This document shows, piece after piece, positions 32,521 to 44,539 of a DNA stretch of 64,000 nucleotides (positions are counted from its first letter, which is position 1; each line of letters opens with the position of its first letter). Source of the stretch: Archivesica marissinica (taxonomy: Eukaryota > Mollusca > Bivalvia > Venerida > Vesicomyidae). The stretch covers positions 17,283,863 through 17,347,862 of the forward strand of contig CM026386.1 of NCBI GenBank assembly GCA_014843695.1, in the 5' to 3' direction. Made by a program: the position numbers and the translations under genes. The notes below the pieces were generated by a model. That model searched no databases, was not told where the DNA came from, and worked only from the letters and a program-made list of their open reading frames with translations.

Positions 32521-33720
32521 TTATGAACCCTTTGAAGCCTCTGGAAGTGTACTCCATTGTGGTATCCAATTGTTGCTTTCTCTTGTCCATCCCAACTCTG
32601 GAGATGGCAGATAAGGGCATCTGATGAGCATCTGGTCCCATATGTGGCCACTCTGGTAGACAGCTCTTAGTGCATGCTGGACGAGTGCACTATGTGATGG
32701 TGGAACCATGTCAATAGTCCTATTACCATAACAAAACATATATGTTTCCTAGAATCATTTCCTAGCTCATATGGCATGTTCTGGAGTACATAAGAACAAC
32801 AAATCTCTCGAGCACTGCTGTGTCTTCATCAGGAACGTGATCAGGTGCTGAAGATAATCTCTTGAAAAATGCATAGATTTCCATATGTTGAATACCGTCC
32901 TCATACCAAAACCATTTAATGCAGAGACCGTTTCACAGCCGGAGATAGCATGGAATAGTAGGAGTCCACAAGATACCGAGCTTGTCAGATATTTCATGTC
33001 AAGGTATGGAGCAGAAATGCTTGGCATGGCATATGGCAACCCAGACAGCAAGTAGAAGCTGTATGTAAATTGAGCACAGCATTTGCTAACATCACAACGT
33101 TAGTATCAATAGCCTGGATACGTACTCTCTTGCAACCTGTATTGAAAGAATGCGCTGCATGGAGAAGCATTCTGTCGTCTGCTTCTTCATGGTTACAGGG
33201 TTGAAGGTCAGTCACATCAAAGTCGATGTCTGTGTTCGATTTCAAGACATTATCTCCATGTGTTGATATAACAGTTTTACCTGCCATGAAAGTGTAGCTC
33301 TCAATGCATTGTGATAGGTACTCATATAATGCAAGCCAACCACTCCCATCTAACCAATCTCCAATAACCTTCAAGAAGGCCACCCATCAACACCATGCAA
33401 TTTCCAGGTCCATACCCGGTACTATGTGGGCCATAACCATTGTATCTTCTTGGTTGATCGACTGTGATCTGGCCAGGGTTCTTAGCTTCAGTGACATGTT
33501 TGATAAGTGGCATTCCATGCTTTACGTTAGCCACAGTGAACACAGAGTCACGAAACAATGGGAATAGTGCTGTTATGGCTGGTGCTCTTGTGTCAATTGA
33601 GAGGTGTTGTGCAAAGAATGGTGACCATGAAAAAGATTCGTTTTGACCTAGATTTCCAAGATTTTCGGCAACATGCTCTAACCATTTGGTCACTAAGAAC
33701 TAATTCACGTTGAGTAGTTG
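32521..33720 (-). pseudogene. Broken protein gene inside the 4.67-kb transposon
   Basis: Read in reverse, overlapping frames give consecutive conserved-looking blocks: AKNPGQITVDQP, then CMVLMGGL, then MAFLKVIGDWLDGSGW, HEEADDRMLLHAAHS, a DTNVVMLA strand, FHAISGCETVSALNGFG, ALVQHALRAVYQSGH and WSTLPEASKGS. I recognise this block order as a multicopy protein family found in many invertebrate genomes and probably linked to transposons, but I know of no assigned function. At least two frameshifts separate the blocks, so it is inactive. The regularly placed D/E-D-D residues hint at a nuclease-like or DDE-like fold, which is speculative. Confidence 0.6.
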
Positions 33721-34934
33721 GGAGGAGGCTCACACGACAACCGGTTGTGGAGTGTTGGCCTTCAATGTTACAGGAGGGACATCTTTGTACTTCTCTGGTA
33801 GATATTTTGTGACTATTCGGCCTTGAGATGAGTTATATTTATACATTGCGCCTCAGACTTCGTGTGACCGAGATTGCCGTACCATGAAATGCATCATTCG
33901 ATGTTACTGACTGTGGATTGTGATCCATGCTGTGGTGTACAGTCCGTTCCTGAGATTTGGTGGGCATGCAATGCTAGTAGTTTCATATTCACCTTAGACA
34001 GTTTACTATGTCTGTGGAGACCTGTATATCCCTGTTATAAGACACTGAAACGCCTTTGTCATTTATTATTATCAACAAGCCATCACTTTCACATTAATCA
34101 GTTTAACACAATATATATGTAATCAACTCAGCAACAATGATAGCCTTTTTCAATTAATTATCACCAGTATCGTACACATGAATCGATGTAGAATCAGTTG
34201 AAAGTGCATACTGCCAATTGTACTTGTTATAAAATGTGAACAAACATGATAGTCTGCGTCTCTTGGTACCATATCCACCTCTTAATGTGTGGCTAGAATT
34301 TCGATATCTGACATCTCAGTTGTGATATGTCACACGTTCGTATCTATTTCCATTGTTTCTACCTAATGTAGTCTACCATAAGATTTAGTGTAAACGAAAC
34401 AACTACCATGAAACGTTGTATCAAAACTCTTTCTAAGCCTCTTTTTCTCTATCGTTTCCATACACACTTGCTGTCTCTTTACTGCTCTATCAATATTCTG
34501 CTGCTGAAGCAGGACATATGCCAGACGGCATTTTGCTCCATCATTGCCACTCCCTAGGTCAAGTCATTCCAAAGTTTTAATTGTTCCTGTGGCAATGCAT
34601 TGTGTGGACTCAGGTTGATATGGCATTCAGTCTTCTTTTGGCATAGGCAACACTGGCTCCAGTTGGAACATCGTGCCCTGTACAACTCATATGTCGAAGG
34701 TTGCTCAAACCCAACAGCATGTCCTGATGTGGATTCCTAAAACGTAGAATACATTATTAATTGTCTATCAAAATGTAACCAATACAAGATTGTACAGAAC
34801 GACAGCAATACCTCAGAATAATCACCAATGCATACTGGCAACTGCAGGATAGGTGTACCTGTGTCCGTACAAACAGGTAGATGGGCCTATGAATGTAACC
34901 CTTGATTGAAATGATTATGAATTGGAGAATAAAA

Positions 34935-35265
34935 CAGCTCGGGTAGCACAGTGGTTAGCGCCTTTAATTCCAAGGCGGGAAGTCGTGAGTTAGATCCCCG
35001 GCCGAGGCACAGTACTAGTTGATTTTTATCCAGGAAAGTGTCCTAGTTCTGGTTCGATCCAGGAAAAATAGTTGCCACTGAACGTTCAGGTCTCAATGTC
35101 AGTTGTTTCAATGTGTACAATTTGGATTCAAAATGAGCATGTTTGGCAAATACTGGCTGGAAATTTCTGGCAGGTAAATTTCCTCCTTCAGCTTCAAAAA
35201 AGTTTACTTTAAGGCATGTGGGGGACATGCCGGGGTCACTACTCTACTGCGCCAAATGGGCGGAA
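34935..35265 (+). mobile_element. tRNA-headed SINE-like element (family H)
   Basis: A box GGGTAGCACAGTGGTTAGCG and a weak B box GTGAGTTAGATCCCC, followed by a body with CAGGAAAGTGTCC and GGTTCGATCCAGG. It appears only once in the window and sits inside the 4.67-kb transposon. Confidence 0.55.
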
Positions 35266-36271
35266 TGACATTGTAAGCATAACAAAACAAACAAGTAGGT
35301 CGAATAAGTGTGCAGTCAATCCTCAACATCACATGTTATATAATAGTATATTAAATTACGCACCATAACCTCTGGTTGATTGTTGTCAACATGTGACTGT
35401 GTTACTAGGTTTAACTCATGTTAATTTCTTGATTGTGTTAGTATTTTGTTAGCCATATGAGTCCATGAGTAGAATGTGGTTGACTTGCCATGATATCTGA
35501 AATTTGACTTGCCATGATATCTGAAATTAATGAAACTCCATTAAGAATGTAAAATGTGTAGGACTAATTAATTTTATAATTCTTGTTCTTTTGGTTTAAA
35601 TTATTTAAACATGTGCAACACCATTGTTTATACATGTGATATCTATACAAACAAAATATACTAATAATACTTACATCTTGGCGTGATACAGCATGTAAAA
35701 ACGCAACGAAATTTCGAACTTTCCCACTCTCTGAACTGTTCATGGAAATTTTGCTAAAAGGGAAACAACTCTGTTAACCAATTAAAAGTGGCTTCTGGCC
35801 ATTACCTAAAGCATAATGCAGCATTTAGATCTATGTAATTGAGTAAAGTAGTTATTTATTGTACAATAGTGGATACTGACATAAAATTGTAATATTTATT
35901 ATATTATTAATCGCAATTGGCCAATTTTAACAACATTATGGGCCTCGTTTATGGCATTATCACTAATTAGGGCCTCAATTTTCAATTTTGTATTTGACAA
36001 AGTTCATTTTTATACTGGTGTAACCTATTATCCTGATAACATACCTCATTTGCACAAGTTATATACCATGTGTGGCTGTAATAAAATAATTATATACATG
36101 CAAATTTACACAATTATGTGCCCCTTTGGGGCCCCATCTCACGGGGGACTCAGGGCCTCTCGTGATTGTCTTCCGGCCTATTATTTACAAGCTGGTTCTA
36201 AACTACCACCATGCCAAATTTGGTGCTTTTTACACCCTCTGAACGTTCATGGTCCTTATCTACTACACTAT

Positions 36272-37084
36272 AAAACATGACTGGTTTACATAATATTACA
36301 TAATACATATAATAATCAAGTACGCTACAACAGCTGTTATTTACAAATGTGTATATATATATCTACCTGGGAACCTCGGCCAAATCGATTAAACCAGTCT
36401 GTTTATACAAATCTAGTAACAAAACAACAAGTATTATTTACATGTGGACAAAGAAACTTCCGCGTAGTTTAATGTAGATTAACGGCAGATAAAGTCGTTA
36501 GTTAAAGACACACCGACCTACTTTCAAATGTCACAAATAACATGCACTGGTACATACTTATTTGAATAGGTCAACTGTTGACTGCCAATGAAATGCTTGG
36601 ATTTTCTCAAGCACAACCCTATCTCGAGTATCGACCGCAAGCAACAAGCCTACTTTCATTTTCGTTTTCTAAGTAGTGGACAATTTTTCGAAAAAGGTAG
36701 TACTTATTTGTCGGTCACACAGGGTCGGTCATAGTGAAGTATATAGTGCTTGTATTCTAGCGTATAACAATATGTTTAATTCCCTGTTGTAAGATTATTC
36801 AAAGTGGATCAGGCTTGACAATTTTCAATCACATATTAATGTGCATGATATATTTAATGTCAAAGCCGCACGAACAATTGGGATTTATTTACAATTGGGA
36901 TTTATTTACAATTGGGATTTATTTTGTTTATTTATTCTTTTGTGTTATGTGTATTTTTTTTATAATAGGCATATATTCCGTTTCTACATTGTGATTTAAG
37001 TTGATGACGTGGACTTACGTGTATTCATAGTTATAAAATTGGTAGGTTCACTTTTCTAGATAACTTAGCGTATACAAATTTGTT
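36272..37084. other. No gene; one short tandem repeat
   Basis: Three copies of a 17-bp unit (CAATTGGGATTTATTTA) at about 36875-36925. The rest is AT-rich sequence with nothing supported. Confidence 0.6.
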
Positions 37085-37305
37085 TTAGCTCGATTGCGAA
37101 ACAAGTTCTTACAACATATATTAATCACTCTCGATACCTCATTCCTGATGGAATCCATGGCCACGAGGGAGAGAGATGAGGCAACGTGGAATTTAATCGC
37201 CTTGCCTAAGGGTACAATCGTAACGGCTCCAGCGGGGCTCGAACTCCGGACCTTTCGCACCTGAAGCGAACGCGCTACCACTGCGCTATCACGACTTCCA
37301 CATTG
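37085..37305 (-). mobile_element. SINE family D, reverse, near full-length
   Basis: TAGCTCGATTGCGAAACAAG tail, CATTCCTGATGGAATCC core, and a head with CTCGAACTCCGG and GCGCTACCACTGCGCTA (forward orientation). Confidence 0.85.
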
Positions 37306-37484
37306 TTTTACGTCGGCTATACGTCGCGTTCTTTTGGTGAAGTGGTCAAACCCCTGATACATGCACAAAGGGCTTTAGCAGTACATGTCAGATAATGGGT
37401 TTGGTTGTTGTCTTGAAAGGTCATGGGTACATGTATAGGTTACGTGCGTACTTATTGAATACGAGTAATTTGAAGACATTAGTC

Positions 37485-37706
37485 ATTTTGATTGTTGGCG
37501 GATAGTTCAATGATACAGACAGAGACCCATTCCAGAGTCTTCTCTGGTTCTTTTTACGTGCACGGTGTACAGCACCGACACGAGACCTCGGTTTAAAATC
37601 ACATCTGAAAGACTGTTCATTTTATTAGGGTCAGACGGGGGATCGAACCTGCGATCCCTGGATTACCAGTCCAGCGTGTTACCACTGGACTACAGATCCG
37701 TCTATT
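37485..37706 (-). mobile_element. SINE family A, reverse
   Basis: Core and full head, ending with CCAGCGTGTTACCACTGGAC and TACAGATCCGTCT. Confidence 0.85.
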
Positions 37707-37956
37707 TGATTATGTCAAACTAGACGCAGTATACAGATACTGGGTTCACGATCAGTAATTCCATTTCTGTTCGTGTTGGTGTGTTATATACTTGCCTATA
37801 TAGTGCACGGGATGCACGAGGTAATCAGGGTTTGTGAATTAAATAGGCACGTGCACGAAATGTGGGCATTCGAAGGACAGTTACCGTGTAGTAAGGTAGT
37901 AGTTTTTGGTAATGTAACGTGTAGATCTCAATTATTTTGTATTGAATTTAGAACAG

Positions 37957-38180
37957 GGTCCGATTAGCGCAGTGGTTTGCGCGCTCGCTTCTCACCAATG
38001 CAACCCGGGTTCGATCATCGGACCGGGAAGTATGTGAGATGGTACGGTGGCCGCCAGATCGGACACGAAGGTTTTCTCCCACACGAATGACCACATATAC
38101 GCTTTCATCCGCGCCAACGAGAGTGAGTAATATAAGTTGTTGGAACTTGCTTCGCAATCGTAAAACAAATAAAGTTTAAA
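37957..38180 (+). mobile_element. SINE family B, full-length
   Basis: Head GTCCGATTAGCGCAGTGGTT, B box CGGGTTCGATCATCGG, body with GTGGCCGCCAGATCGGACA, and tail TTGCTTCGCAATCG with AATAAAGTTTAAA. The expected single copy of the B-box half is present, unlike 5252-5750. Confidence 0.9.
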
Positions 38181-38482
38181 CATTAAACAGGTTAAACTTG
38201 CAGTATTACTGTCATACACGATTAAATTGGCGAATTTTTAGACGAAACTAGTACGTGAATTCGTGTTTACTCTCTAATATTCACTTCTGTTATCAGTAGT
38301 TATATAAATACGGATATAATACAGTTACAAAACAACCTACCAAAGTAAACAGAGTATGTCGAAGGTAGTATATTGCCAAAATACGCTAAACCGGTGATTT
38401 TACAAGGAACGGTTTTAATGTTTGTTTACCTGTTTATAAGAATCTGGGTCAAGACGGTGTCCAAGCCGTGTTTCCGTGTATA

Positions 38483-38510
38483 TATGGGTTTTAAAAATAG
38501 ATCACACATG
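38483..38510. repeat. Left arm of a 27-bp inverted repeat flanking the Tc1 element
   Basis: ATGGGTTTTAAAAATAGATC plus ACACATG is found perfectly inverted at 40652-40678. The arms sit 66 and 74 bases outside the Tc1 ends. Confidence 0.85.
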
Positions 38511-38720
38511 TAAACACATTAATATTGGATATTTGGGGGTATACAATACAGATAAACCGCCTGAACAGTATATATACTGAACCAAAAAAGAAACTTTCGC
38601 GATACAAGAAGCTTTATTTAACGTCGGATTACATTTACAAATAACATTAGCTAATAAGCTATTTTTCCGACAAACATATATTATAATCAAAACATAAGAA
38701 AAAACAGCTAAGAAATAAAA

Positions 38721-39075
38721 GTTGGTTTAAACATGAATACAACACAGGACATAGCATAATTAAAACATGTTAAAGCGAGCACCTAAAAGACAAAAATAAA
38801 ATTAATACATTGTGTTAATAGTTTTAACAATTTAAGGATAACATACAGCTTAAGATACAAGCAACTATATAATATAGACAAATCTTAAGATATCAGATAG
38901 AAATACACTATTGATTGATACACTGTGTTGTAGTTGCTGATCTTGGGCTGTATGTTATCCTTAAATTGTTAAAACTATTAACACAATGTATTAATTTTAT
39001 TTTTGTCTTTTAGGTGCTCGCTTTAACATGTTTTAATTATGCTATGTCCTGTGTTGTATTCATGTTTAAACCAAC
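38721..39075. repeat. Perfect 129-bp inverted repeat with 97-bp loop
   Basis: 38721-38849 and 38947-39075 are identical over all 129 positions when one is reverse-complemented (for example GTTGGTTTAAACATGAATAC against its inverse at the right end). It lies within the Tc1 element. Confidence 0.95.
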
Positions 39076-39281
39076 CTAAAACTGCAATAAGACTGCTAAA
39101 ACTGCGAGACTTCAATGGGACTGTTTCCACATATGTGTATATTAACAGTTTTTATTCGTATTTGTTAGTGCACAATAATTTAAAATCAATTCATCAAAGT
39201 TCATTTACAGTCTGAAAATGATCAATTTCATTGGATTTTTCAATTTCATTTGAGGTAGGTGTCGATTCAATTTGTTTTGCT

Positions 39282-40260
39282 TTAGTAACGATTATGCCCA
39301 CCGCGAACATTGCTAACAGCTTGGCAGCGACGACGCATTGAGTGGATGAGATTATTAATTTGAGCCTGGGGTATTTTCCACTCTTCTAGCAAAGCGTCAC
39401 GGAGCTCATTGACGTTACCAGGCGGATTTTGACGTTGCCGTACACGTGTGTCAAGATTATCCCAAAGGTGCTCGATGAGATTTAGATCCGGGCTTTTTGA
39501 GGGCCAGTCGTCTATGAAATCAATATTGTTGTTTCGCAAGAACTGGATATTGTCACGGGCGACGTGAGGTCTGGCGTTGTTTTGCTAAAACACAGAAATA
39601 ACGCCGTGATTTTGTAAGAGAGGAACAACGTGTGGGGCAAGGACACGGTCTCTATACTTTTGAGCATTCAAATTGCCATCAATGACCACTAATTGGGTAC
39701 GATACCCATAACTTATTCCGGCCCAGACCATCACGGAACCCCCACCGCCAAAACGATCCCGCTGAAGAACGCAACAGTCAGCGTAACGTTCATTCCTACG
39801 TCGGTAGACCCTGATCCGACCATCACTATTGGACAATGCAAACCTGGATTCATCTGAAAAAAAATCGTCCGCCAGTCTTGCCTTGTCCAGTTGATGAGTC
39901 TATCAGCCCATTGAAGCCTGTCACGGCGATGACGATCCGTTAATACTGTTCCGATGTAGGGACGACGTGCACGTAAATTGTTCTCAGCCAAACGATTTCG
40001 TACGGTTGAGCGGAAATCCTGGGGTTATAAGTACCTGGGGTGACATACGCTGTAGCTGTCGCAGTTAAAACACGATTTCGTAAATGTTGGTTCAAAATAT
40101 AGCGGTCTTGCGCCGGCGTGGTTACACGTGGTCTACCGCTACGTGGAAGATCTTCCGTGCTTCCGGTCTGCACAAACCGCCGTCTCAGACTTCTAACTGC
40201 CTGCACAGATGATCCAACGTGCGCAGCAACCTCTTCCGTTGAAGCTCCTGCCTCCAGCAT
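39282..40260 (-). pseudogene. Tc1-like transposase pseudogene
   Basis: In reverse: an N-terminal helix-turn-helix (EAGASTEEVAAHVGSSVQAV, then SGRPRVTTPAQDRYI), a middle with RRDRLQWADRLINW and GGGGSVMVWAGISY, and a C-terminal part with WPSKSPDLNLIEHLWD. The parts are in three frames, and a stop interrupts the segment before QNNARPHVARD. In that segment the usual second catalytic Asp is Asn. Two frameshifts, one stop and a lost catalytic residue make it non-functional. Confidence 0.93.
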
Positions 40261-40581
40261 CCCAACGGCTCTCTCTCTCTTAAATGTTTCGCAATTCGAG
40301 GCATCGAAATGTTGCCCAAATTGTATCGATATAAAGGTGTTTAGGTATTTTTATGACTGTAGTCATCAAGTGCAATAACTTGCAGTGAAAAAAGTTAACA
40401 CATGTAAACCAGATATGTTTTGTCAAAACAGACGATATCGTTCGACATGAGGTGATTATCTGACAGATTTCCCAAAGTAGGACGTCAGTGTAAACTACTA
40501 CATATACACATGTTTCTGTTGTATTTAACCTTATAAGTTTAAGACCTACTTTGCGAAAGTTTCTTTTTTGGTTCAGTATAT

Positions 40582-40825
40582 GTGTCCGATTAGCGCAGTG
40601 GATAGGATGTCCTCGTTTGAATGATTTTTTTCAGGTGGACAATGGTTCGAACATGTGTGATCTATTTTTAAAACCCATAACCCTTAGGAGAGGAATTTAT
40701 ATAAGATTGTATTTATCTTGTTTTCCAATCCTTTGTTATCTTCCTGCAACCTGTGTGTTTATATAATTTCGATGCATATATGCCCTTTGTACAAAATAAG
40801 AACAATAAATAAAGTTTAAACTAAA
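40582..40825 (+). mobile_element. tRNA-headed SINE-like element (family G)
   Basis: A box GATTAGCGCAGTGGATAGGA, B-box-like ATGGTTCGAACATG, and an AT-rich body ending in AATAAATAAAGTTTAAAC. It contains the right arm of the 27-bp inverted repeat (40652-40678). Confidence 0.6.
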
Positions 40826-41164
40826 ACCCATAATATTGCCAATTTAATCATGTACGACAGTTTTTTTGTTTGGCAATATTAAACTGAGACATTTAATGAA
40901 CATGAACTTACTTCGTTAATAATCGGAATTCCGAAGTAAAATATGAGCTTTAGATTATGGTACACTTACTTACTGACTTGATTCAAATATTAACGGTAAA
41001 AACCTAATGTATGTCCTGGTCGTAGTTCACGGAAACTTACGAAGGCTTTGGCGGAGATTAATGAGTCTCAGTTTAATGTTGCCAAGTAATACTTGTAACA
41101 TTATCTAGCTGTTTATGATTTACGGACGAAAGTAATGAGTGAGAAATAACCAATTGATATGTGA
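40826..41164. other. No recognisable feature
   Basis: AT-rich unique sequence. Confidence 0.5.
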
Positions 41165-41432
41165 GCAAATCGGCTGTCCGGATAGGGCAGTGGCTGTCCG
41201 ATTAGCGCAGTGGTTACCACGCTCGTTTCTCACAAATGCAGCCCGGGTTCGATCCTCGGACCGGGAAATGTGTGAGTTTGCATGGTGGTCGCCAGATCGG
41301 ACAGGTGGATTTTTCTGTCCGGGCATACCGGTTTTCTCCGACACGAATTACCACATATACGCTTTCATACGAAAGTGATTGATGCAAGTTGTTGAAGCTT
41401 GTTTCGCGATCGTTGTAAAATAAATAAAACCG
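41165..41432 (+). mobile_element. SINE family B with a duplicated 5' end
   Basis: The first about 25 bases of the head occur twice (GTCCGGATAGGGCAGTGGCT, then GTCCGATTAGCGCAGTGGTT), followed by the normal B box, body and tail. Confidence 0.85.
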
Positions 41433-41499
41433 ACATTGTAGTTTGATTACACCTATTAATATGACTTTAATTGCTAACTGTTCCCAAGACGCAGTAATA

Positions 41500-41830
41500 C
41501 TAGTATGACCACAGGAACTTGAAATGTTATCCATAAGCCACCAAAGGTCTCGTGCATCCTCTATTAAAAAAAAGACAGGAATGCAACGTAAACAATACCC
41601 CACCCACTACTCACGACATATAAAAGCTAACTAACATCGTGTGACAGCCACACTCCCGGGGCTCGTTAGTTAAAGGAAACAAAAATATACCTTGAGCAGT
41701 CGCTGATCTTTAATATCTACCCGCTGAACAAAAGATAATCGATTTTTTTCTACACAATTTTGCAAGAGGTACGAGACCTGTGGTGGCTTATGGATAACAT
41801 TTCAAGTTCCTGTGGTATGACGTAATAGTA
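41500..41830. repeat. Foldback element, arms about 65 bp
   Basis: 41502-41567 and 41765-41828 are inverted copies (ACCACAGGAACTTGAAATGT, TATCCATAAGCCACCA, GGTCTCGTGC/ACC). A single arm occurs at 18098-18150. Confidence 0.75.
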
Positions 41831-41924
41831 TGACGTAATGTATTTATGACATCATCATGACTTTGTGTACTTGTTCCGGTGTTTCCAACTTTATATAAAT
41901 TAAATTATTATTACATTTTAACTT

Positions 41925-42175
41925 ACACCGGCCGAGTGGTTTCGATCGCTGACTGCAAATCACTCGCCCCTCCCTCGCAGTTGTAGGTTCTAATCGGACA
42001 TGGGGTGTCGAATATTTGCAAGTGAGGAAGCTATCCAGCTGGCTTGCGGTTGGTCGGTGGTTCTATCCGGGTACTAGTACCCGTCCGTGCCTGAAATACT
42101 GCTCGGATGAGCACCCGAGGTATTCCCCCACCGATACTAGCTGGAGGGTCGCGATATGAGTGTGTAACATTAAAA
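41925..42175 (+). mobile_element. V-SINE-like element, near full-length
   Basis: A tRNA-like head (CGGCCGAGTGGTTTCGATCG, GTAGGTTCTAATCGG), then the body GAAGCTATCCAGCTGGCTTG, GGTCGGTGGTTCTATCC, GTCCGTGCCTGAAATACTGC and an A-rich tail. The body resembles molluscan V-SINE (RUDI-type) elements as I remember them. Confidence 0.75.
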
Positions 42176-42404
42176 AATAAAAACCCAAAAAAAGTTATCA
42201 TATATGAGTTATTTAAGTTGATAATTTGACACATGACATAATTCCGGAGAAAACCGGAGTTTTCAAAAAAAAATATAATTGCAAAGTAAACCATAATACA
42301 CAACATTCTGCATATCTAAGAAAATTATCTCATCTGTTATGAAATGTACCATTTGGACTATGACATTTGACTACAGCTGAAAATATTGACCGATAATATA
42401 TAAT

Positions 42405-44225
42405 GATGAATATATTAACTGTTATATTATATTTACTAATGATTTTAACTGTTATATAATATTTACTGATGAATCTATTAACTGTTATATAATATTTACT
42501 GATGAATCTATTAACTGTTATATAATATATAATGTTGAATCTATTGACTGTTATATAATATATACTGATGAATTTATTAACTGTTATATAATATATACTG
42601 ATGAATTTATTGATGGTTATATAATATATACTGATGAATCTATTGGCGGTTATATAATATATACTGATGAATCTATTAACTGTTATATAATATATACTGA
42701 TGAATCTATTAACTGTTATATAATATATACTGATGAATTTATTAACTGTCATATAATATATACTGATGAATCTATTAACTGTTATATAATATATACTGAT
42801 GAATTTATTGATGGTTATATAATATATACTGATGAATCTATTGGCGGTTATATAATATATACTGATGAATCTATTAACTGTTATATAATATATACTGATG
42901 AATCTATTAACTGTTATATAATATATACTGATGAATTTATTAACTGTCATATAATATATACTGATGAATCTATTAACTGTTATATAATATATACTGATGA
43001 ATTTATTGATGGTTATATAATATATACTGATGAATCTATTAACTGTTATATAATATATACTGATGAATCTATTGACTGTTATATAATATATACTGATGAA
43101 TCTATTGGCTGTTATATAATATATACTGATGAATCTATTAACTGTTATATAATATATACTGATGAATCTATTAACTGTTATATAATATATACTGATGAAT
43201 CTATTAACTGTTATATAATATATACTGATGAATTTATTGATGGTTATATAATATATACTGATGACTCTATTGGCGGTTATATAATATATACTGATGAATC
43301 TATTGACTGTTATATAATATATACTGATGAATCTATTAACTGTTATATAATATATACTGATGAATCTATTAACTGTTATATAATATATACTGACGAATCT
43401 ATTGACTGTTATATAATATATACTGATGAATCTATTGACCGGTATATAATATATACTGATGAATCTATTGACTGTTATATAATATATACTGATGAATCTA
43501 TTGACTGTTATATAATATATACTGATGAATCTATTAACTGTTATATAATATATACTGATGAATCTATTGACTGTTATATAATATATACTGATGAATCTAT
43601 TAACTGTTATATAATATATACTGATGAATCTATTAACTGTTATATAATATATACTGATGAATCTATTGACTGTTATATAATATATACTGATGAATCTATT
43701 GACTGTTATATAATATATACTGATGAATCTATTGACTGTTATATAATATATACTGATGAATCTATTGACTGTTATATAATATATACTGATGAATCTATTG
43801 ACTGTTATATAATATATACTGATGAATCTATTAACTGTTATATAATATATACTGATGAATCTATTGCTGTTATAATATTATGATGAATCTATTGACTGTT
43901 ATATAATATATACTGATGAATCTATTGACTGTTATATAATATATACTGATGAATTTATTATCTGTTATATAATATATACTGATGAATCTATTGACTGTTA
44001 TATAATATATACTGATGAATCTATTGACTGTTATATAATATATACTGATGAATTTATTATCTGTTATATAATATATACTGATGAATCTATTGACTGTTAT
44101 ATAATATATACTGATGAATCTATTGACTGTTATATAATATATACTGACGAATCTATTAACTGTTATATAATATATACTGATGAATCTATTGGCTGTTATA
44201 TAATACTTACTGATGAATCTATTGG
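42405..44225. repeat. 33-bp AT-rich tandem array, about 55 copies
   Basis: The unit contains TGATGAATCTATTAACTGTT and ATATAATATATAC. Variants at AACT/GACT/GGCG/GATG recur in ordered groups, especially 42540-43060. The array stops 83 bases before the candidate start codon of the RING gene. Open reverse frames come from the 33-bp period. Confidence 0.95.
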
Positions 44226-44307
44226 CAATTTGTATGCAGTTGAAGCACCATCGTATTTGCCACTGTAAAGGAGACACAAGTTTGTTGAAGTTTTAAACCC
44301 AGTCGCT

Positions 44308-44340
44308 ATGGAGTCAGAGCCGTCAGAATACAACGAACAG
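44308..44340 (+). CDS. RING gene: candidate first coding exon
   Basis: ATG at 44308 begins MESEPSEYNEQ, followed directly by a donor (CAG then GTGAGG) in phase 0. The next exon's acceptor at 48631 is also phase 0, giving the continuous reading EYNEQ-DMDRDLEMLLKC. If this exon is not used, the ATG at 48635 would start the protein one codon into the next exon. The proximal upstream region is non-repetitive only for about 80 bases before the 33-bp array. Confidence 0.6.
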
Positions 44341-44539
44341 GTGAGGGTGTGATTACGAACAACGTGTGCATGAGACTCGTGATATCTGATATATCATGAG
44401 ATACATAAATTCATTTGGTTTGGAAACATTGTGTTCACCGCATAAATGCATTTGGGCGACTAAATTATTTTCTAAGAAGATTAAACAATCTAAACATAAT
44501 TAATAAAGAATTAAAATTACAATAAGAATATTTTTAGAG

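Larger units (their letters stand above)
31599..36271. mobile_element. 4.67-kb DNA transposon with long terminal inverted repeats
   Basis: Left 31599-31760 and right 36115-36271 are inverted copies in ordered blocks: ATAGTGTAGTAGATAAGGAC, GGTGTAAAAAGCACCAAAT, and CCGGAAGACAATCACGAGAG followed by GCCCT and GGGGCCCC. The motif GAGGCCC recurs in the left third (31709, 31922, 32082, 32262, 32293) and its complement GGGCCTC in the right end (35940, 35968, 36150), like subterminal transposase-binding sites. The interior carries a decayed reverse-strand protein gene (32521-33720). The family is not assigned. Confidence 0.75.
38577..40576 (-). mobile_element. Tc1-like transposon, 2.0 kb, inactive
   Basis: 24-bp inverted ends (CTGAACCAAAAAAGAAACTT with TCGC) and TA on both sides (38575-38576 and 40577-40578). 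It carries a broken reverse-strand transposase (39282-40260) and, in the region after the transposase, a perfect foldback (38721-39075). Confidence 0.92.
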
